25,322 nucleotides of DNA from CAZKXU01 sp964556665 (GCA_964556665.1 CAZKXU010000048.1:1-25322), one strand, 5' to 3'; positions 15,310 through 23,471 are shown, counted from the first letter of the stretch. Numbers and translations: made by a program. The notes: generated from the letters alone by a model not told the origin.

Positions 15310-15441
15310 TTATATCACAGCCAAGGAAGTTGCCTCACCAGTGCCTAGTAAAAAGAGACCGCGGCCTGTTAATTGGTATGCGGTATTTCGGCCAACTAAT
15401 TCCAGAAAATTTGGACCGCTATAGGTGTATTCAGCATCTTT
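15310..15441 (-). pseudogene. 43-codon open frame without a start codon
   Basis: The minus-strand frame reads KDAEYTYSGPNFLELVG, then RNTAYQLTGRGLF, and ends EATSLAVI before TAA. The composition looks like real protein, and a strong terminator follows 16 bases after the stop. Upstream in frame are TAG and TAA directly before the AAA codon; there is no ATG, GTG or TTG near the beginning. A 13-14-bp inverted repeat (15344-15356 and 15437-15450) brackets most of it. It is probably the 3' remnant of a gene or a non-AUG small protein. I do not recognise the family. Confidence 0.4.
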
Positions 15442-15459
15442 TTACTAAGGTTTTGGTGT

Positions 15460-16680
15460 ATGCAGCTTAAATATTTCACAATTCAGCTCCTAGGAGCAAT
15501 AATCGTCATTCTTGCACTATCAATCTACTATTCTAAAACAGAGTCATCGCCTGGCGATGTTATGGCATTTGAAGGTCCTGGAGTTTCAATGCCGATGCGT
15601 GGCCTAGGATTAACAATCTATAACAAAGCAAAGGCATTGCCAGGCTATACCTTGTTCCCTGTTGCAGGCAGTGAGCATGTCTATTTATTGAATATGGAGG
15701 GGAATGTAGTGCACAGCTGGCCAGTAGATGCTACGCGAGCGCGTCTGTTGCCAAACTGTAACCTCCTCGTTGTGCATGGTAGTAAATTCGGTGCGCATGA
15801 TAAAAAATGGAGGACGTATAGAAATCTAGTGAGAGAGTACGATTGGAATGGAAACGTGGTCTGGAGCTACAAAGCTGAGCAGGCAGCGCATCATGATATA
15901 AATCTTCTACCCAACGGCAATGTTTTATTTCCGATCAAATCGCCACTAGCTCGAGCTCAAACAGAAAAGATGAAAGATCCAGTAAGACGTAATCTAAAGA
16001 TTCGATCTGATACGATCCTTGAGGTTACGCGTGAAGGAGAGGTCGCCTGGTCATGGGCAGCGCATGAGCATTTAGATCTTGATGATTGTGGAGTAGCTGA
16101 TTGTTACAGAAATAATAGTAGTGAGGCAGGCGAGCTGTTTCCGATCGTCGACTGGACTCATATGAATACCACCCGCGTGTTGCCAGAGAATAAGTGGTAC
16201 GACAACGGTGACAAACGATTTAAGCCAGGCAATGTAGTTACGTTTCTTAGGACCTGGTGGACAGCAATGATTATTGACAAAAGTACGAAGAAGGTAGTTT
16301 GGGATTATAGTGGCGACTACCGCGGAGGGCTTGGCGGCGGACATGAACCGCAGATGATTGAAAAAGGCTATCCGGGGGAGGGGAATATTCTACTGTTGGA
16401 TAATGGCAGCCGCAACCACAAGGATGAATCATTTATCTTGGAGATCGATCCGCTGACAAAACAGCCGGTCTGGATCTATGACGTTGGTAAGGAGTTTTTC
16501 ACAGAGGCTGCAGGATCAGTGCAACGTCTGCGCAATGGAAATACCTTTATAGCTGAGGACAACAACGCTAGAGCCTTTGAAGTTACACCGGAAAAAGAGA
16601 TTGTCTGGGAATATCGAGGTGAGGGCAGTACTAATAGAAGTCATAAGTATGATGTGGGGTATTGTGAGAAGCTGAGGTAG
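15460..16680 (+). CDS. Arylsulfotransferase-like (ASST family) membrane-anchored beta-propeller
   Basis: A 406-residue protein with an uncleaved-looking N-terminal hydrophobic helix (residues 6-24) and a soluble domain outside the membrane. Repeated blades have the pattern xGNVVWSY, GEVAWSW, KKVVWDYSG and KEIVWEY, with HHDINLLPNGNVLFP, DWTHMNTTRVLPEN and GGHEPQM. This blade pattern and the HD/LPNGN and WTHMN elements are those of the PF05935-type ASST family, whose characterised members transfer sulfate between phenolic compounds. Several others in the family have no known activity, and which His would be catalytic here cannot be judged by eye. CTAAGG lies about 10 bases before the ATG. It diverges from the trp operon and converges with the HAD gene. 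Confidence 0.75.
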   Translation: MQLKYFTIQLLGAIIVILALSIYYSKTESSPGDVMAFEGPGVSMPMRGLGLTIYNKAKALPGYTLFPVAGSEHVYLLNMEGNVVHSWPVDATRARLLPNCNLLVVHGSKFGAHDKKWRTYRNLVREYDWNGNVVWSYKAEQAAHHDINLLPNGNVLFPIKSPLARAQTEKMKDPVRRNLKIRSDTILEVTREGEVAWSWAAHEHLDLDDCGVADCYRNNSSEAGELFPIVDWTHMNTTRVLPENKWYDNGDKRFKPGNVVTFLRTWWTAMIIDKSTKKVVWDYSGDYRGGLGGGHEPQMIEKGYPGEGNILLLDNGSRNHKDESFILEIDPLTKQPVWIYDVGKEFFTEAAGSVQRLRNGNTFIAEDNNARAFEVTPEKEIVWEYRGEGSTNRSHKYDVGYCEKLR

Positions 16681-16711
16681 CGGCCGCTAAGAGTTTATAC
16701 AATACTAATCC

Positions 16712-17590
16712 TTACTGACACCAAGCACTCTCTGCGCCTAAGAAATGAAAGCGTGCCTTAAGATCGCTTAACTCGGCACGTAACTTTAGATTAACGCTAG
16801 CTGGGCTTTTAAGATGCCGAAAATCAGAAGCAGTTCGAACATAGGTGGTAATCCCTGCACGTGCGGCTGAAAGTGCTCCAATTAAAGAATCTTCAAATGC
16901 TACTGTTTCAGCAGAGGACACTCCGAGTCTGTTTAGACAACATAAATACGGAGTCGGACTTGGTTTCCTATTTCTACCGCGCGTCTCATGGTCATCAGAG
17001 CACACTACAACTTCAAAGCAATCACGTAACTTTACTTTATCTAGTACTCCATTGATCATATGTCCTGGACTACCGCTGCAGATTGCTAACCTCATTCCGC
17101 GAGCCTTCAGGCTAAGGGCAAATTTATCGCTATTTGCAACTATTAGAAACTCTGCTCCGATGCCAGCAAGTGCCTCCTCAAATGCTAGTTTTCGGATCTT
17201 CCTAAGCTCGCCAGCTAGTGCTTCGCTTGAATCAAAACGCTCCACTATCTCAGATCTTTGATTTTGTGCTGAGGTATAGATTACTTTTGCAGCTAATAGG
17301 CATGAATCGTAAAATGATTGGCTTAAGGAGGCGCTTACCAGCGCCAATTCAGATTGCTCTAATCTCATGCCCCATGCAGTCAGTACTCTATTAAGTAGTG
17401 TGTTAAGCGCAGCTCTTCTAACCTGCGCTGTGTCTGCGACTGTTCCATCAAAATCAAAAATGCAGGCTTTAGTTTCAGGTGGTAGCTTCAATGGGCTCTC
17501 AGCCTTATTCCAAAATGGCCAGCTAATTCGGCTTGTAGCTAAATCTAGCTGCTTCTGTGGAATTTCTCCTGGAGCTATGTCTGGATACAT
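16712..17590 (-). CDS. HAD-superfamily phosphatase (beta-phosphoglucomutase-like)
   Basis: A 292-residue HAD hydrolase. Motif I is CIFDFDGTVADT (nucleophile Asp 46, acid/base Asp 48), motif II is AICSGSP and motif IV is VAFEDSLIGALSAARAG. A helical cap between motifs I and II (about residues 60-155) gives the beta-phosphoglucomutase/phosphoglycolate phosphatase type. The 40 residues before motif I are longer than usual. AAGGAG lies 7 bases before the ATG and supports this start. The EDS tail of motif IV is common in sugar-phosphate phosphatases, but the substrate is unknown. It appears to be a single-gene unit with its own promoter, converging with the ASST-like gene at 31 bases. Confidence 0.87.
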   Translation of the reverse strand: MYPDIAPGEIPQKQLDLATSRISWPFWNKAESPLKLPPETKACIFDFDGTVADTAQVRRAALNTLLNRVLTAWGMRLEQSELALVSASLSQSFYDSCLLAAKVIYTSAQNQRSEIVERFDSSEALAGELRKIRKLAFEEALAGIGAEFLIVANSDKFALSLKARGMRLAICSGSPGHMINGVLDKVKLRDCFEVVVCSDDHETRGRNRKPSPTPYLCCLNRLGVSSAETVAFEDSLIGALSAARAGITTYVRTASDFRHLKSPASVNLKLRAELSDLKARFHFLGAESAWCQ

Positions 17591-17757
17591 AACAGAACTC
17601 CTTAGTCTGTGGTCTGTTACTGGATTAAAAAGAAAATATGGAAATAGATGCGGAGGTTTAATATATCGGGGTTAGGCCCCGAGACGGAGATGGAGTGCCC
17701 AAAGAGAGGGGGCGTGAAAAACAATGAAATTAGATCTGTTTATCATCTGTAGGCAAA

Positions 17758-17785
17758 AGCTTATCAGAAGAATTACGCAAGTCAA
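17758..17785 (-). promoter_or_regulatory. Possible promoter of the HAD gene
   Basis: Minus strand TTGACT (17785-17780), 16-base spacer, extended -10 TGATAAGCT (box 17763-17758). It would give a leader of about 160 bases, which includes a short hairpin TCGGGG/CCCCGA at 17666-17682. Nothing else is seen in the 243-bp gap. Confidence 0.4.
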
Positions 17786-17833
17786 GAAATATTTCTTATT
17801 TAGATCGGTAAATAATCATCCTCGTATATTGCT

Positions 17834-18451
17834 TTAGTAACAGTCACAAAAGGTATGTTTACATGCGCCTACGGACACAGTCTTGCAGCCAGCTGGGCAG
17901 GAGCCGACCTGATATGAATCAATTCCACCTAGGCTGTCACAGTCAGTATTACTAGCTATGTCTAACATTTTTAGACAGCCTTTCACAGCCTTTTTATCGC
18001 CACCAGCGGCACAGATTTTCTCTCGGCAGTCACAGTAGGTTTGGTTATAGTTTCCGTCACCGTCTCCATACCGATCGCAGGTGCATTTGTTTGGGGTAAA
18101 AGATGCGGTATTACCTCCTTTGCCAACTTGAGAGGCGCCGCCTTTACAGTAATCGGTGCCGTTAGGGGATCTTGCTTTTATTACGCAGGCTACAGCGCCT
18201 TTGCATGCAGCACTTGTTTCGTTTGCAGCCTCGGCGATCATCATACAACAGAGACATGCCTCATTGTCATCAGGACATGGTCCGGCAACTAGAGTATTGC
18301 ACGCACATTTTGTTTTGGTTTTATCTTCCCAGTCGCAGCACATTTTTTCCTCAAAAGAGAGCTTGCCTTCAGGGTCGTTACACACATTGCCATCCTCAGA
18401 CCAGATACATTTATCTAGAGTCTTCCCATACTTGCTCACTAAATTTGGCAC
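17834..18451 (-). CDS. Cysteine-rich protein of unknown function
   Basis: From a GTG at 18451 this frame gives 205 residues with 25 cysteines, many as CxC, CC or CxCC (KTKCACN, ACLCCMM, KCTCDRYGDGDGN, YCDCREK, FCDCY at the end). Such spacing suggests a disulfide-rich secreted or surface protein, or metal binding; GDGDGN resembles a short calcium-binding turn. I do not recognise a family. The GTG falls inside the stretch ICPKCVPNLVS, and the frame is open and protein-like for 97 more codons upstream, so the true start is very probably further up. It lies directly behind argS in the same direction. The coding call is firm, the function unknown and the start unresolved. Confidence 0.68.
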   Translation of the reverse strand: MPNLVSKYGKTLDKCIWSEDGNVCNDPEGKLSFEEKMCCDWEDKTKTKCACNTLVAGPCPDDNEACLCCMMIAEAANETSAACKGAVACVIKARSPNGTDYCKGGASQVGKGGNTASFTPNKCTCDRYGDGDGNYNQTYCDCREKICAAGGDKKAVKGCLKMLDIASNTDCDSLGGIDSYQVGSCPAGCKTVSVGACKHTFCDCY

Positions 18452-18742
18452 ACATTTTGGACATATCGTTTGAAGAGTTGCTTGATCTATAGTTGTGCCT
18501 GTTGTGAATGTGTTGATACCTGTTCCACCTTCTTCTCCGCAGAATGTTTCTTCGTCGTCATATCGAATAAACCCCGGTTCGTCTGGATCAGAGAACTCTA
18601 ACTCGGTAGCATTGGCTACTTCGTCTTGAAGAAGGGGATCTATTTCTTCCTCATTATTAGTCGAAGAAAGGGATGGAGCCCCTATCGAGAAAATGGAAAA
18701 GGCTAAGGTAGGTACAGAATCTTGCGCGCCGCTACATCCTCT
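18452..18742 (-). other. In-frame N-terminal extension of the Cys-rich gene, no start codon
   Basis: The frame stays open to a TAG at 18743-18745 and overlaps the last 11 bases of argS. It contains LAFSIFSIGAPSLSS, which looks like the end of a signal peptide, then an acidic Ser/Thr/Asn/Glu-rich stretch (STNNEEEIDP, ELEFSDPDEPGF) and more Cys (TFCGEE, ICPKC). No ATG, GTG or TTG is present. The neighbouring frame reads ARKILYLP just before a stop; joined by a one-base shift to TLAFSIFSIGA it would make a normal signal peptide. A deletion, a sequencing error or an unusual start would each explain this. Confidence 0.6.
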
Positions 18743-20435
18743 CTACGGTAGGGACCCCAATTAGGAATAATCCTACCCTTAACGCGTTTCGAGTCGCCAT
18801 GAATAAGGATAGCCTTGCTTTGGCTAATGCAGGCTCTTCACCGATAACCCGCAGCCCTCGATAGGCACGTGAAAAGGCTTTTGCTGTCTCCAAACACCAC
18901 TGCGTCAGATATATCGGTTCATTGTCTTTGGTTATACGTTGTAATGTCTCCTCGAACTGACCAAGTAGGGCTGTCAATTCATAGGCCTGATCATCCACAA
19001 TTAAGCTAGCGTCGAAGTCAGTGTCTGCAGCGATGCCTGCCTCCTTAGCCTTAGCTTCAATACTATTTAGCCGTGCTAGAGCGTACTGCACGTATGGTCC
19101 GGAGTCTCCCTGAAAGCTGAGAGCCTGTTCCCAGCTAAAATTAAAATCCTTAATATTGCTGTGTGAGAGGAAATAGAAATAGGTAGCACCAACCGCCACT
19201 TTCTCAGCAACTTCAGTTTCATTTACTCCTTCAGGTCGTTTTTCTACCTCTTCGCGGTAGGCTTTAAGTGCACGCTCGGAAGCCTCCTTTAGATATAAGT
19301 GCAGTGAGATTGCAGTGCCGGCACGAGTCGACATGCCCGGTACAAAGCCAAATGAGACATGCTTTATGCAGTCAGTTACCGGATGATTCATCCTCTTAAA
19401 TATTCCAACTAGCTGCTGAAAATGGAGTGACTGTTGCGCAGCTACTACATATAAGATCTCTTTTGGCTTATACGTGTCGTAACGGTAAAGTGCAGCGGCC
19501 AGATCTCTTGTGATATATAGTGAGCGCCCATCTTCTGTGAAGATTCTAGCAAAGCCCAGATCCTTGCCGAGGTCCACCCCCAGCGCGCCTTTAGAGTTCT
19601 CTAATATCCCACTCTCACGAATAAGCTTCTCAGTAGCTGGAATTTTATCACTGTAAAATGATTCGCCTGTATAATGATCGAAGAAAATTCCAAGTCGAGC
19701 ATATATATCTTTGAGGTAGCCTACGGTCAGATCTAAACACCAGCGCCAAAACTCCACCGCATTGGCTTCGCCCGCCTCTAGTCTCTTAAAGTAATCACGC
19801 GCAATCTGGTTGACATCCGGCTTCTCTTTCTCCTGATTCTCTTCCTGTGCTTTTTTTAGATTGGTTGCCTTTACGTATATATCCACTAAATCATCTACTG
19901 TTGGTTTTTCAGGTCGTCCCCACAGTTCGCAGCCAGCATATACAAATCCAAATTGTGTGCCCCAGTCACCGAGGTGGTTAATGCTGTGAACCTTATAACC
20001 AAGATGTCGATACACGCGATCAAGAGAGAGCCCTATTAGTGTGGTGCGTAGATGTCCGACATGAAACGGTTTTGCAATATTAGGAGAGGAGTATTCAACT
20101 AAGTATGTTTCCTCCCGCGCAGGCTGAGCGCCAAAGCGTGCATCTGCTTTTAAGGCAGTGCGCACATATTTTTTTGTATGCTCAGTACGATCGATAAAGA
20201 AGTTCAGGTATGGTCCTGAAACCTCAAATTTTGAGAATCCGGCAGGTAGCTTTATCTCAGAACTAAGTCTCTTCGCCGCTTCTGGTGGACTCATTTTCCA
20301 AGCCTTGGCAAGTATAAAGCAGGGGAAGGCAAAATCCCCGTGCTTTAGATCCTCTGTCCTAGTTAAGATTTTAGCGACTAGATCAGGTTCAAGCTTAGAA
20401 GCTTCTGATATGGATGAGCTTAATGATTTATACAT
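18732..20435 (-). CDS. argS: Arginyl-tRNA synthetase
   Basis: Charges tRNA-Arg. It is a 567-residue class I synthetase. VEYSSPNIAKPFHVGHLRTTLIG contains the HIGH signature as HVGH near residue 120. GDWGTQFG follows, and the KMSK region reads GMSTRAGTAISLH, close to the MSTRxG form found in mitochondrial-type and some bacterial ArgRS, but with Ala where Lys or Arg is usual. The C-terminal anticodon-binding DALR-type helices are visible, ending in RNALRVGLFLIGVPTVERM, the normal ArgRS tail. A TATAAT lies 8 bases before the ATG and no Shine-Dalgarno is seen. Divergent from the pyrophosphatase gene. Confidence 0.96.
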   Translation of the reverse strand: MYKSLSSSISEASKLEPDLVAKILTRTEDLKHGDFAFPCFILAKAWKMSPPEAAKRLSSEIKLPAGFSKFEVSGPYLNFFIDRTEHTKKYVRTALKADARFGAQPAREETYLVEYSSPNIAKPFHVGHLRTTLIGLSLDRVYRHLGYKVHSINHLGDWGTQFGFVYAGCELWGRPEKPTVDDLVDIYVKATNLKKAQEENQEKEKPDVNQIARDYFKRLEAGEANAVEFWRWCLDLTVGYLKDIYARLGIFFDHYTGESFYSDKIPATEKLIRESGILENSKGALGVDLGKDLGFARIFTEDGRSLYITRDLAAALYRYDTYKPKEILYVVAAQQSLHFQQLVGIFKRMNHPVTDCIKHVSFGFVPGMSTRAGTAISLHLYLKEASERALKAYREEVEKRPEGVNETEVAEKVAVGATYFYFLSHSNIKDFNFSWEQALSFQGDSGPYVQYALARLNSIEAKAKEAGIAADTDFDASLIVDDQAYELTALLGQFEETLQRITKDNEPIYLTQWCLETAKAFSRAYRGLRVIGEEPALAKARLSLFMATRNALRVGLFLIGVPTVERM

Positions 20436-20443
20436 GTAAATTG

Positions 20444-20449
20444 ATTATA
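20444..20449 (-). promoter_or_regulatory. argS -10 box next to the start codon
   Basis: Perfect TATAAT, 8 bases upstream of the argS ATG; no good -35 at 16-18 bases. If used, transcription would start at or one base before the ATG. An alternative promoter (TTGTCA, 18-base spacer, TATATG) lies further upstream. Confidence 0.45.
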
Positions 20450-20523
20450 TGCGACCCAGTCTTTTACCATAGAGAGTAGAGCGTGCACAGAGGGAGCCTT
20501 CATATAGTGACCAACTCTCTCCC

Positions 20524-20551
20524 TTGACAATTCCCATCCAAGCTATATTAT
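20524..20551 (+). promoter_or_regulatory. Promoter of the membrane pyrophosphatase gene
   Basis: TTGACA (20524-20529), 16-base spacer, TATTAT (20546-20551). The predicted leader of about 70 bases contains an inverted repeat TTTTTGCC/GGGCAAAAA (about 20568-20598). The rest of the 195-bp divergent region holds only the argS promoter candidates. Confidence 0.7.
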
Positions 20552-20630
20552 CTACGTTTTCCGTCATTTTTTGCCGTTTTCTTAGGATGGGCAAAAAGGC
20601 GTTATAAATTTACGTTTTAGGGCTATAGAT

Positions 20631-23111
20631 ATGCGAAAATTACTCGGGAACTCCATAGGTTATCTTACTGTTTTAGCTGTTTTGATACTGTTGGCGCTGC
20701 CGACAAGTGGCTTTGCCAGTGAGGTTGAAATCCACATACCTTCACTTGATGTCGCCTTTAATATCTTTGGCTCACAGGTAAGCGGAGTTACCATACTTTC
20801 TTTAGGCATAGTAGTTACGGTTCTCGCCCTGATTTTTGGATGGATAGAGTTTCTTGCGGTCAAAAATCTTCCTGCCCATCGCTCCATGCTTGAAGTTTCA
20901 GCTTTAATTTATGAAACATGTAAGACCTATCTCTTCCAGCAAGGGAAATTTCTCGCACTGCTTGAATGTTTAATCGGCGGCTGTATTTTTTATTATTTCT
21001 ACGTGCTGCTTGGCCTGCCACTTCCAAAAGTTAGTTTAATTCTCTTCTGGTCGGTTCTAGGGATCCTTGGTTCATTTGGTGTTGCTTGGTTCGGTATCAG
21101 AATGAATACCTATGCTAACTCCAGAACCGCCTTTGCCTCTCTTAGTGGTAAAGCATACCCAGTTATGGATATCCCTCTTAGAGCTGGAATGTCGATCGGT
21201 ATGGCGTTAATCGCTGTTGAATTATTGATGATGATCTCAATCCTTCTTTTTGTTTCACCTGAGAGTGCTGGTGCCTGCTTCATCGGCTTTGCTATCGGTG
21301 AGTCATTGGGAGCGTCTGCTCTGCGTATCTGCGGTGGTATTTTTACCAAGATCGCGGATATCGGCTCCGATCTGATGAAAATTGTGTTCAATATTAAGGA
21401 AGATGATGCTCGTAACCCAGGCGTTATCGCTGACTGTACAGGTGACAATGCCGGAGACTCAGTTGGCCCAACTGCTGATGGATTTGAAACATATGGTGTA
21501 ACCGGTGTAGCGCTAATCAGCTTTATCGTTCTTGCTGTAGGCATGACTATGGGAGTAGATGGAAAGCCTGTGGCTGGCGAAGGAGCTCAGCTACTGCAGG
21601 CAAAGCTTATCGTCTGGATCTTTGCAATGCGCATTCTTATGGTTGTTACCTCACTTGTCTCTTATTGGATAAACGGTGCAATCTCTAAAGCTAAGTACGG
21701 ACAGGCAAAGAAATTTGACTTTGAGGCTCCGCTTACCTCACTTGTTTGGATTACCTCAATTGTCTCCATCGTTGTTACCTATTCTGTTAGCAATATTTTG
21801 CTTAGTGATATGGGTGCCGGTTTGTGGTGGAAGCTCTCAACTATCATTAGCTGTGGAACTTTGGCGGCAGCTCTGATCCCAGAGTTTACTAAGGTGTTTA
21901 CCTCCTCTAAGTCTAAGCATGTTGCTGAGATAGTAAATGCATCCCGCGAGGGTGGTGCGTCGTTGACGATTCTATCCGGATTAGTAGCCGGCAATTTCAG
22001 CGCCTTCTGGAAGGGGACTCTCATGGCGGCCATTATGTTTATCGCCTACATTACCTCAGATTTAGGTCTCTCTGATTTCATGATTTACCCAGCAATATTT
22101 GCCTTTGGCTTAGTTGCTTTCGGATTCTTGGGGATGGGCCCGGTTACGATTGCGGTTGATAGCTACGGACCGGTAACTGACAACGCCCAATCCGTTTTCG
22201 AGCTCTCACAGATTGAAAGTATCTCCGGGATAAGTAAGGAGATAGAGCGTGATTTCGGATTTAAACCTGATTTTGAAGGTGGAAAGCATGCACTTGAGGA
22301 GAATGATTCAGCCGGTAACACGTTCAAAGCAACGGCAAAGCCTGTGCTTATTGGAACCGCAGTAATCGGTGCAACCACGATGATCTTCTCTATTATTCTC
22401 CTGCTAAATTTAAAACTCGATCTATTAGATCCGAATGTACTGCTCGGGTTTATTATGGGGGGTGCGGTAATCTATTGGTTTACCGGTGCTTCTATGCAAG
22501 CGGTAACAACAGGAGCTTATCGTGCTGTAGAGTATATCAAGAAAAATATACGACTAGACGGTGCTACCAAGGCTTCAGTAGAGGATTCAAAGGAGGTAGT
22601 TAAGATTTGTACCCAGTATGCTCAGGCTGGTATGATTAATATTTTCGCTGTTATTTTCTGCTTCACCTTGGCATTTGCATGTTTTGATCCGAGATTCTTT
22701 GCAAGCTACTTAATATCAATTGCGCTATTTGGACTGTTCCAGGCGATGTTTATGGCGAATGCTGGCGGCGCATGGGATAATGCTAAGAAGTTTGTAGAAG
22801 TTGATCTGAGAGAGAAAGGTACTTCGCTGCATGCCGCAACAGTTGTTGGTGATACCGTGGGAGACCCCTTCAAGGATACAAGCTCAGTAGCACTAAATCC
22901 AATTATTAAGTTTACTACTTTGTTTGGATTATTGGCTGTAGAGATTGCAGTCTCTGCTCAGGATATAGCGCTCTGGATTGGGACGGTATTCTTTGTAATT
23001 GGCTTATTCTTTGTAGCACGCTCTTTCTATGGTATGCGCATTAAGGTTGAGTCTGGCGCTGATGTGGTAAGTCACCCGCACGCTACGCAGCTAAAGAAAG
23101 CGGCTTCATAG
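20631..23111 (+). CDS. hppA: Membrane-bound proton/sodium-translocating pyrophosphatase
   Basis: Couples pyrophosphate hydrolysis to ion pumping across the membrane. The 826 residues are longer than the common 660-770. About 16 hydrophobic segments are visible, after a signal-like N-terminus (VLAVLILLALPTSGFA). Substrate-site motifs are present: EDDARNPGVIAD and GDNAGDSVGP near residue 260, VVGDTVGDPFKDTSS near 740, and WDNAKKFVE. GNTFKA near residue 562 has Lys where K+-dependent enzymes have Ala, which indicates a K+-independent type. The normally conserved DVGADLVGKVE reads DIGSDLMKIVF, so this belongs to a divergent subgroup. Whether it pumps H+ or Na+ cannot be told. It appears monocistronic, with a family A repeat after the stop. 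Confidence 0.95.
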   Translation: MRKLLGNSIGYLTVLAVLILLALPTSGFASEVEIHIPSLDVAFNIFGSQVSGVTILSLGIVVTVLALIFGWIEFLAVKNLPAHRSMLEVSALIYETCKTYLFQQGKFLALLECLIGGCIFYYFYVLLGLPLPKVSLILFWSVLGILGSFGVAWFGIRMNTYANSRTAFASLSGKAYPVMDIPLRAGMSIGMALIAVELLMMISILLFVSPESAGACFIGFAIGESLGASALRICGGIFTKIADIGSDLMKIVFNIKEDDARNPGVIADCTGDNAGDSVGPTADGFETYGVTGVALISFIVLAVGMTMGVDGKPVAGEGAQLLQAKLIVWIFAMRILMVVTSLVSYWINGAISKAKYGQAKKFDFEAPLTSLVWITSIVSIVVTYSVSNILLSDMGAGLWWKLSTIISCGTLAAALIPEFTKVFTSSKSKHVAEIVNASREGGASLTILSGLVAGNFSAFWKGTLMAAIMFIAYITSDLGLSDFMIYPAIFAFGLVAFGFLGMGPVTIAVDSYGPVTDNAQSVFELSQIESISGISKEIERDFGFKPDFEGGKHALEENDSAGNTFKATAKPVLIGTAVIGATTMIFSIILLLNLKLDLLDPNVLLGFIMGGAVIYWFTGASMQAVTTGAYRAVEYIKKNIRLDGATKASVEDSKEVVKICTQYAQAGMINIFAVIFCFTLAFACFDPRFFASYLISIALFGLFQAMFMANAGGAWDNAKKFVEVDLREKGTSLHAATVVGDTVGDPFKDTSSVALNPIIKFTTLFGLLAVEIAVSAQDIALWIGTVFFVIGLFFVARSFYGMRIKVESGADVVSHPHATQLKKAAS

Positions 23112-23139
23112 GATAGGACGCGTTTAACCACTTTTAATT

Positions 23140-23217
23140 ACTGGGACCGCGGGCTTCCAGCACGCTTGATAGCCGTTGCAAGATCGATCTAGCGGGCAGG
23201 ATACCCGCGGTCCCAGT
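23140..23217. repeat. Polar palindromic repeat, family A copy 3
   Basis: A 78-bp element starting ACTGGGACCGCGGGCTTCC and ending CCCGCGGTCCCAGT, same orientation as the copy at 7005. It lies between the convergent pyrophosphatase and HTH genes, where it could serve as a bidirectional mRNA end. Confidence 0.9.
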
Positions 23218-23228
23218 AGCCTGTCTAT

Positions 23229-23471
23229 TTACGCCACCTTGAGTGTCGGCTCTTGCTGTGCTTCTGAACTCTTTTCTTTTGTAAAAAAATCCTCAGGTAT
23301 AGGACCTATCAGCTCCTCTATTGATTCTCTTTTTACCCGCCAGTCGCAACCTAATTTAAAACCAGCAATTGTGCCGTTTTTAATTAAATCATAGACCTTA
23401 GGACGATGAATACGTAGTAGCTCTGATACCTCTTTTACTGTAAGAAGAAGCGGTTGTTTTGCAGTTGTCAT
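23229..23471 (-). CDS. Small excisionase-like HTH DNA-binding protein
   Basis: An 80-residue protein. Residues 11-55 (TVKEVSELLRIHRPKVYDLI, then KNGTIAGFKLGCDWRVKRESIEELI) form the winged helix-turn-helix of the MerR/excisionase 'DNA-binding domain, excisionase family'. The short C-terminal tail is polar. AAAGGA lies 5 bases before the ATG and supports the start. Such proteins either help phage or integrative-element recombination or act as small transcription regulators; no integrase, recombinase or toxin gene is nearby, so I favour a stand-alone regulator. Inverted repeats just upstream (23525-23592) could be its own operator. Confidence 0.8.
   Translation of the reverse strand: MTTAKQPLLLTVKEVSELLRIHRPKVYDLIKNGTIAGFKLGCDWRVKRESIEELIGPIPEDFFTKEKSSEAQQEPTLKVA

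Noticed and set aside
16679..16690. Perfect 12-bp palindrome TAGCGGCCGCTA at the ASST-like stop, containing a NotI site
   Set aside because: No U-tract and too short a loop for a terminator; most likely chance.
20491..20524. AGGGAG/CTCCCT inverted repeat overlapping the pyrophosphatase -35 box as an operator
   Set aside because: The arms are only 6 bp with a 22-base loop in purine/pyrimidine-biased sequence; not distinguishable from chance.
20552..20630. Riboswitch (fluoride-type or other) in the pyrophosphatase leader
   Set aside because: Only a simple TTTTTGCC/GGGCAAAAA inverted repeat is visible; none of the conserved riboswitch sequence elements I know are present.
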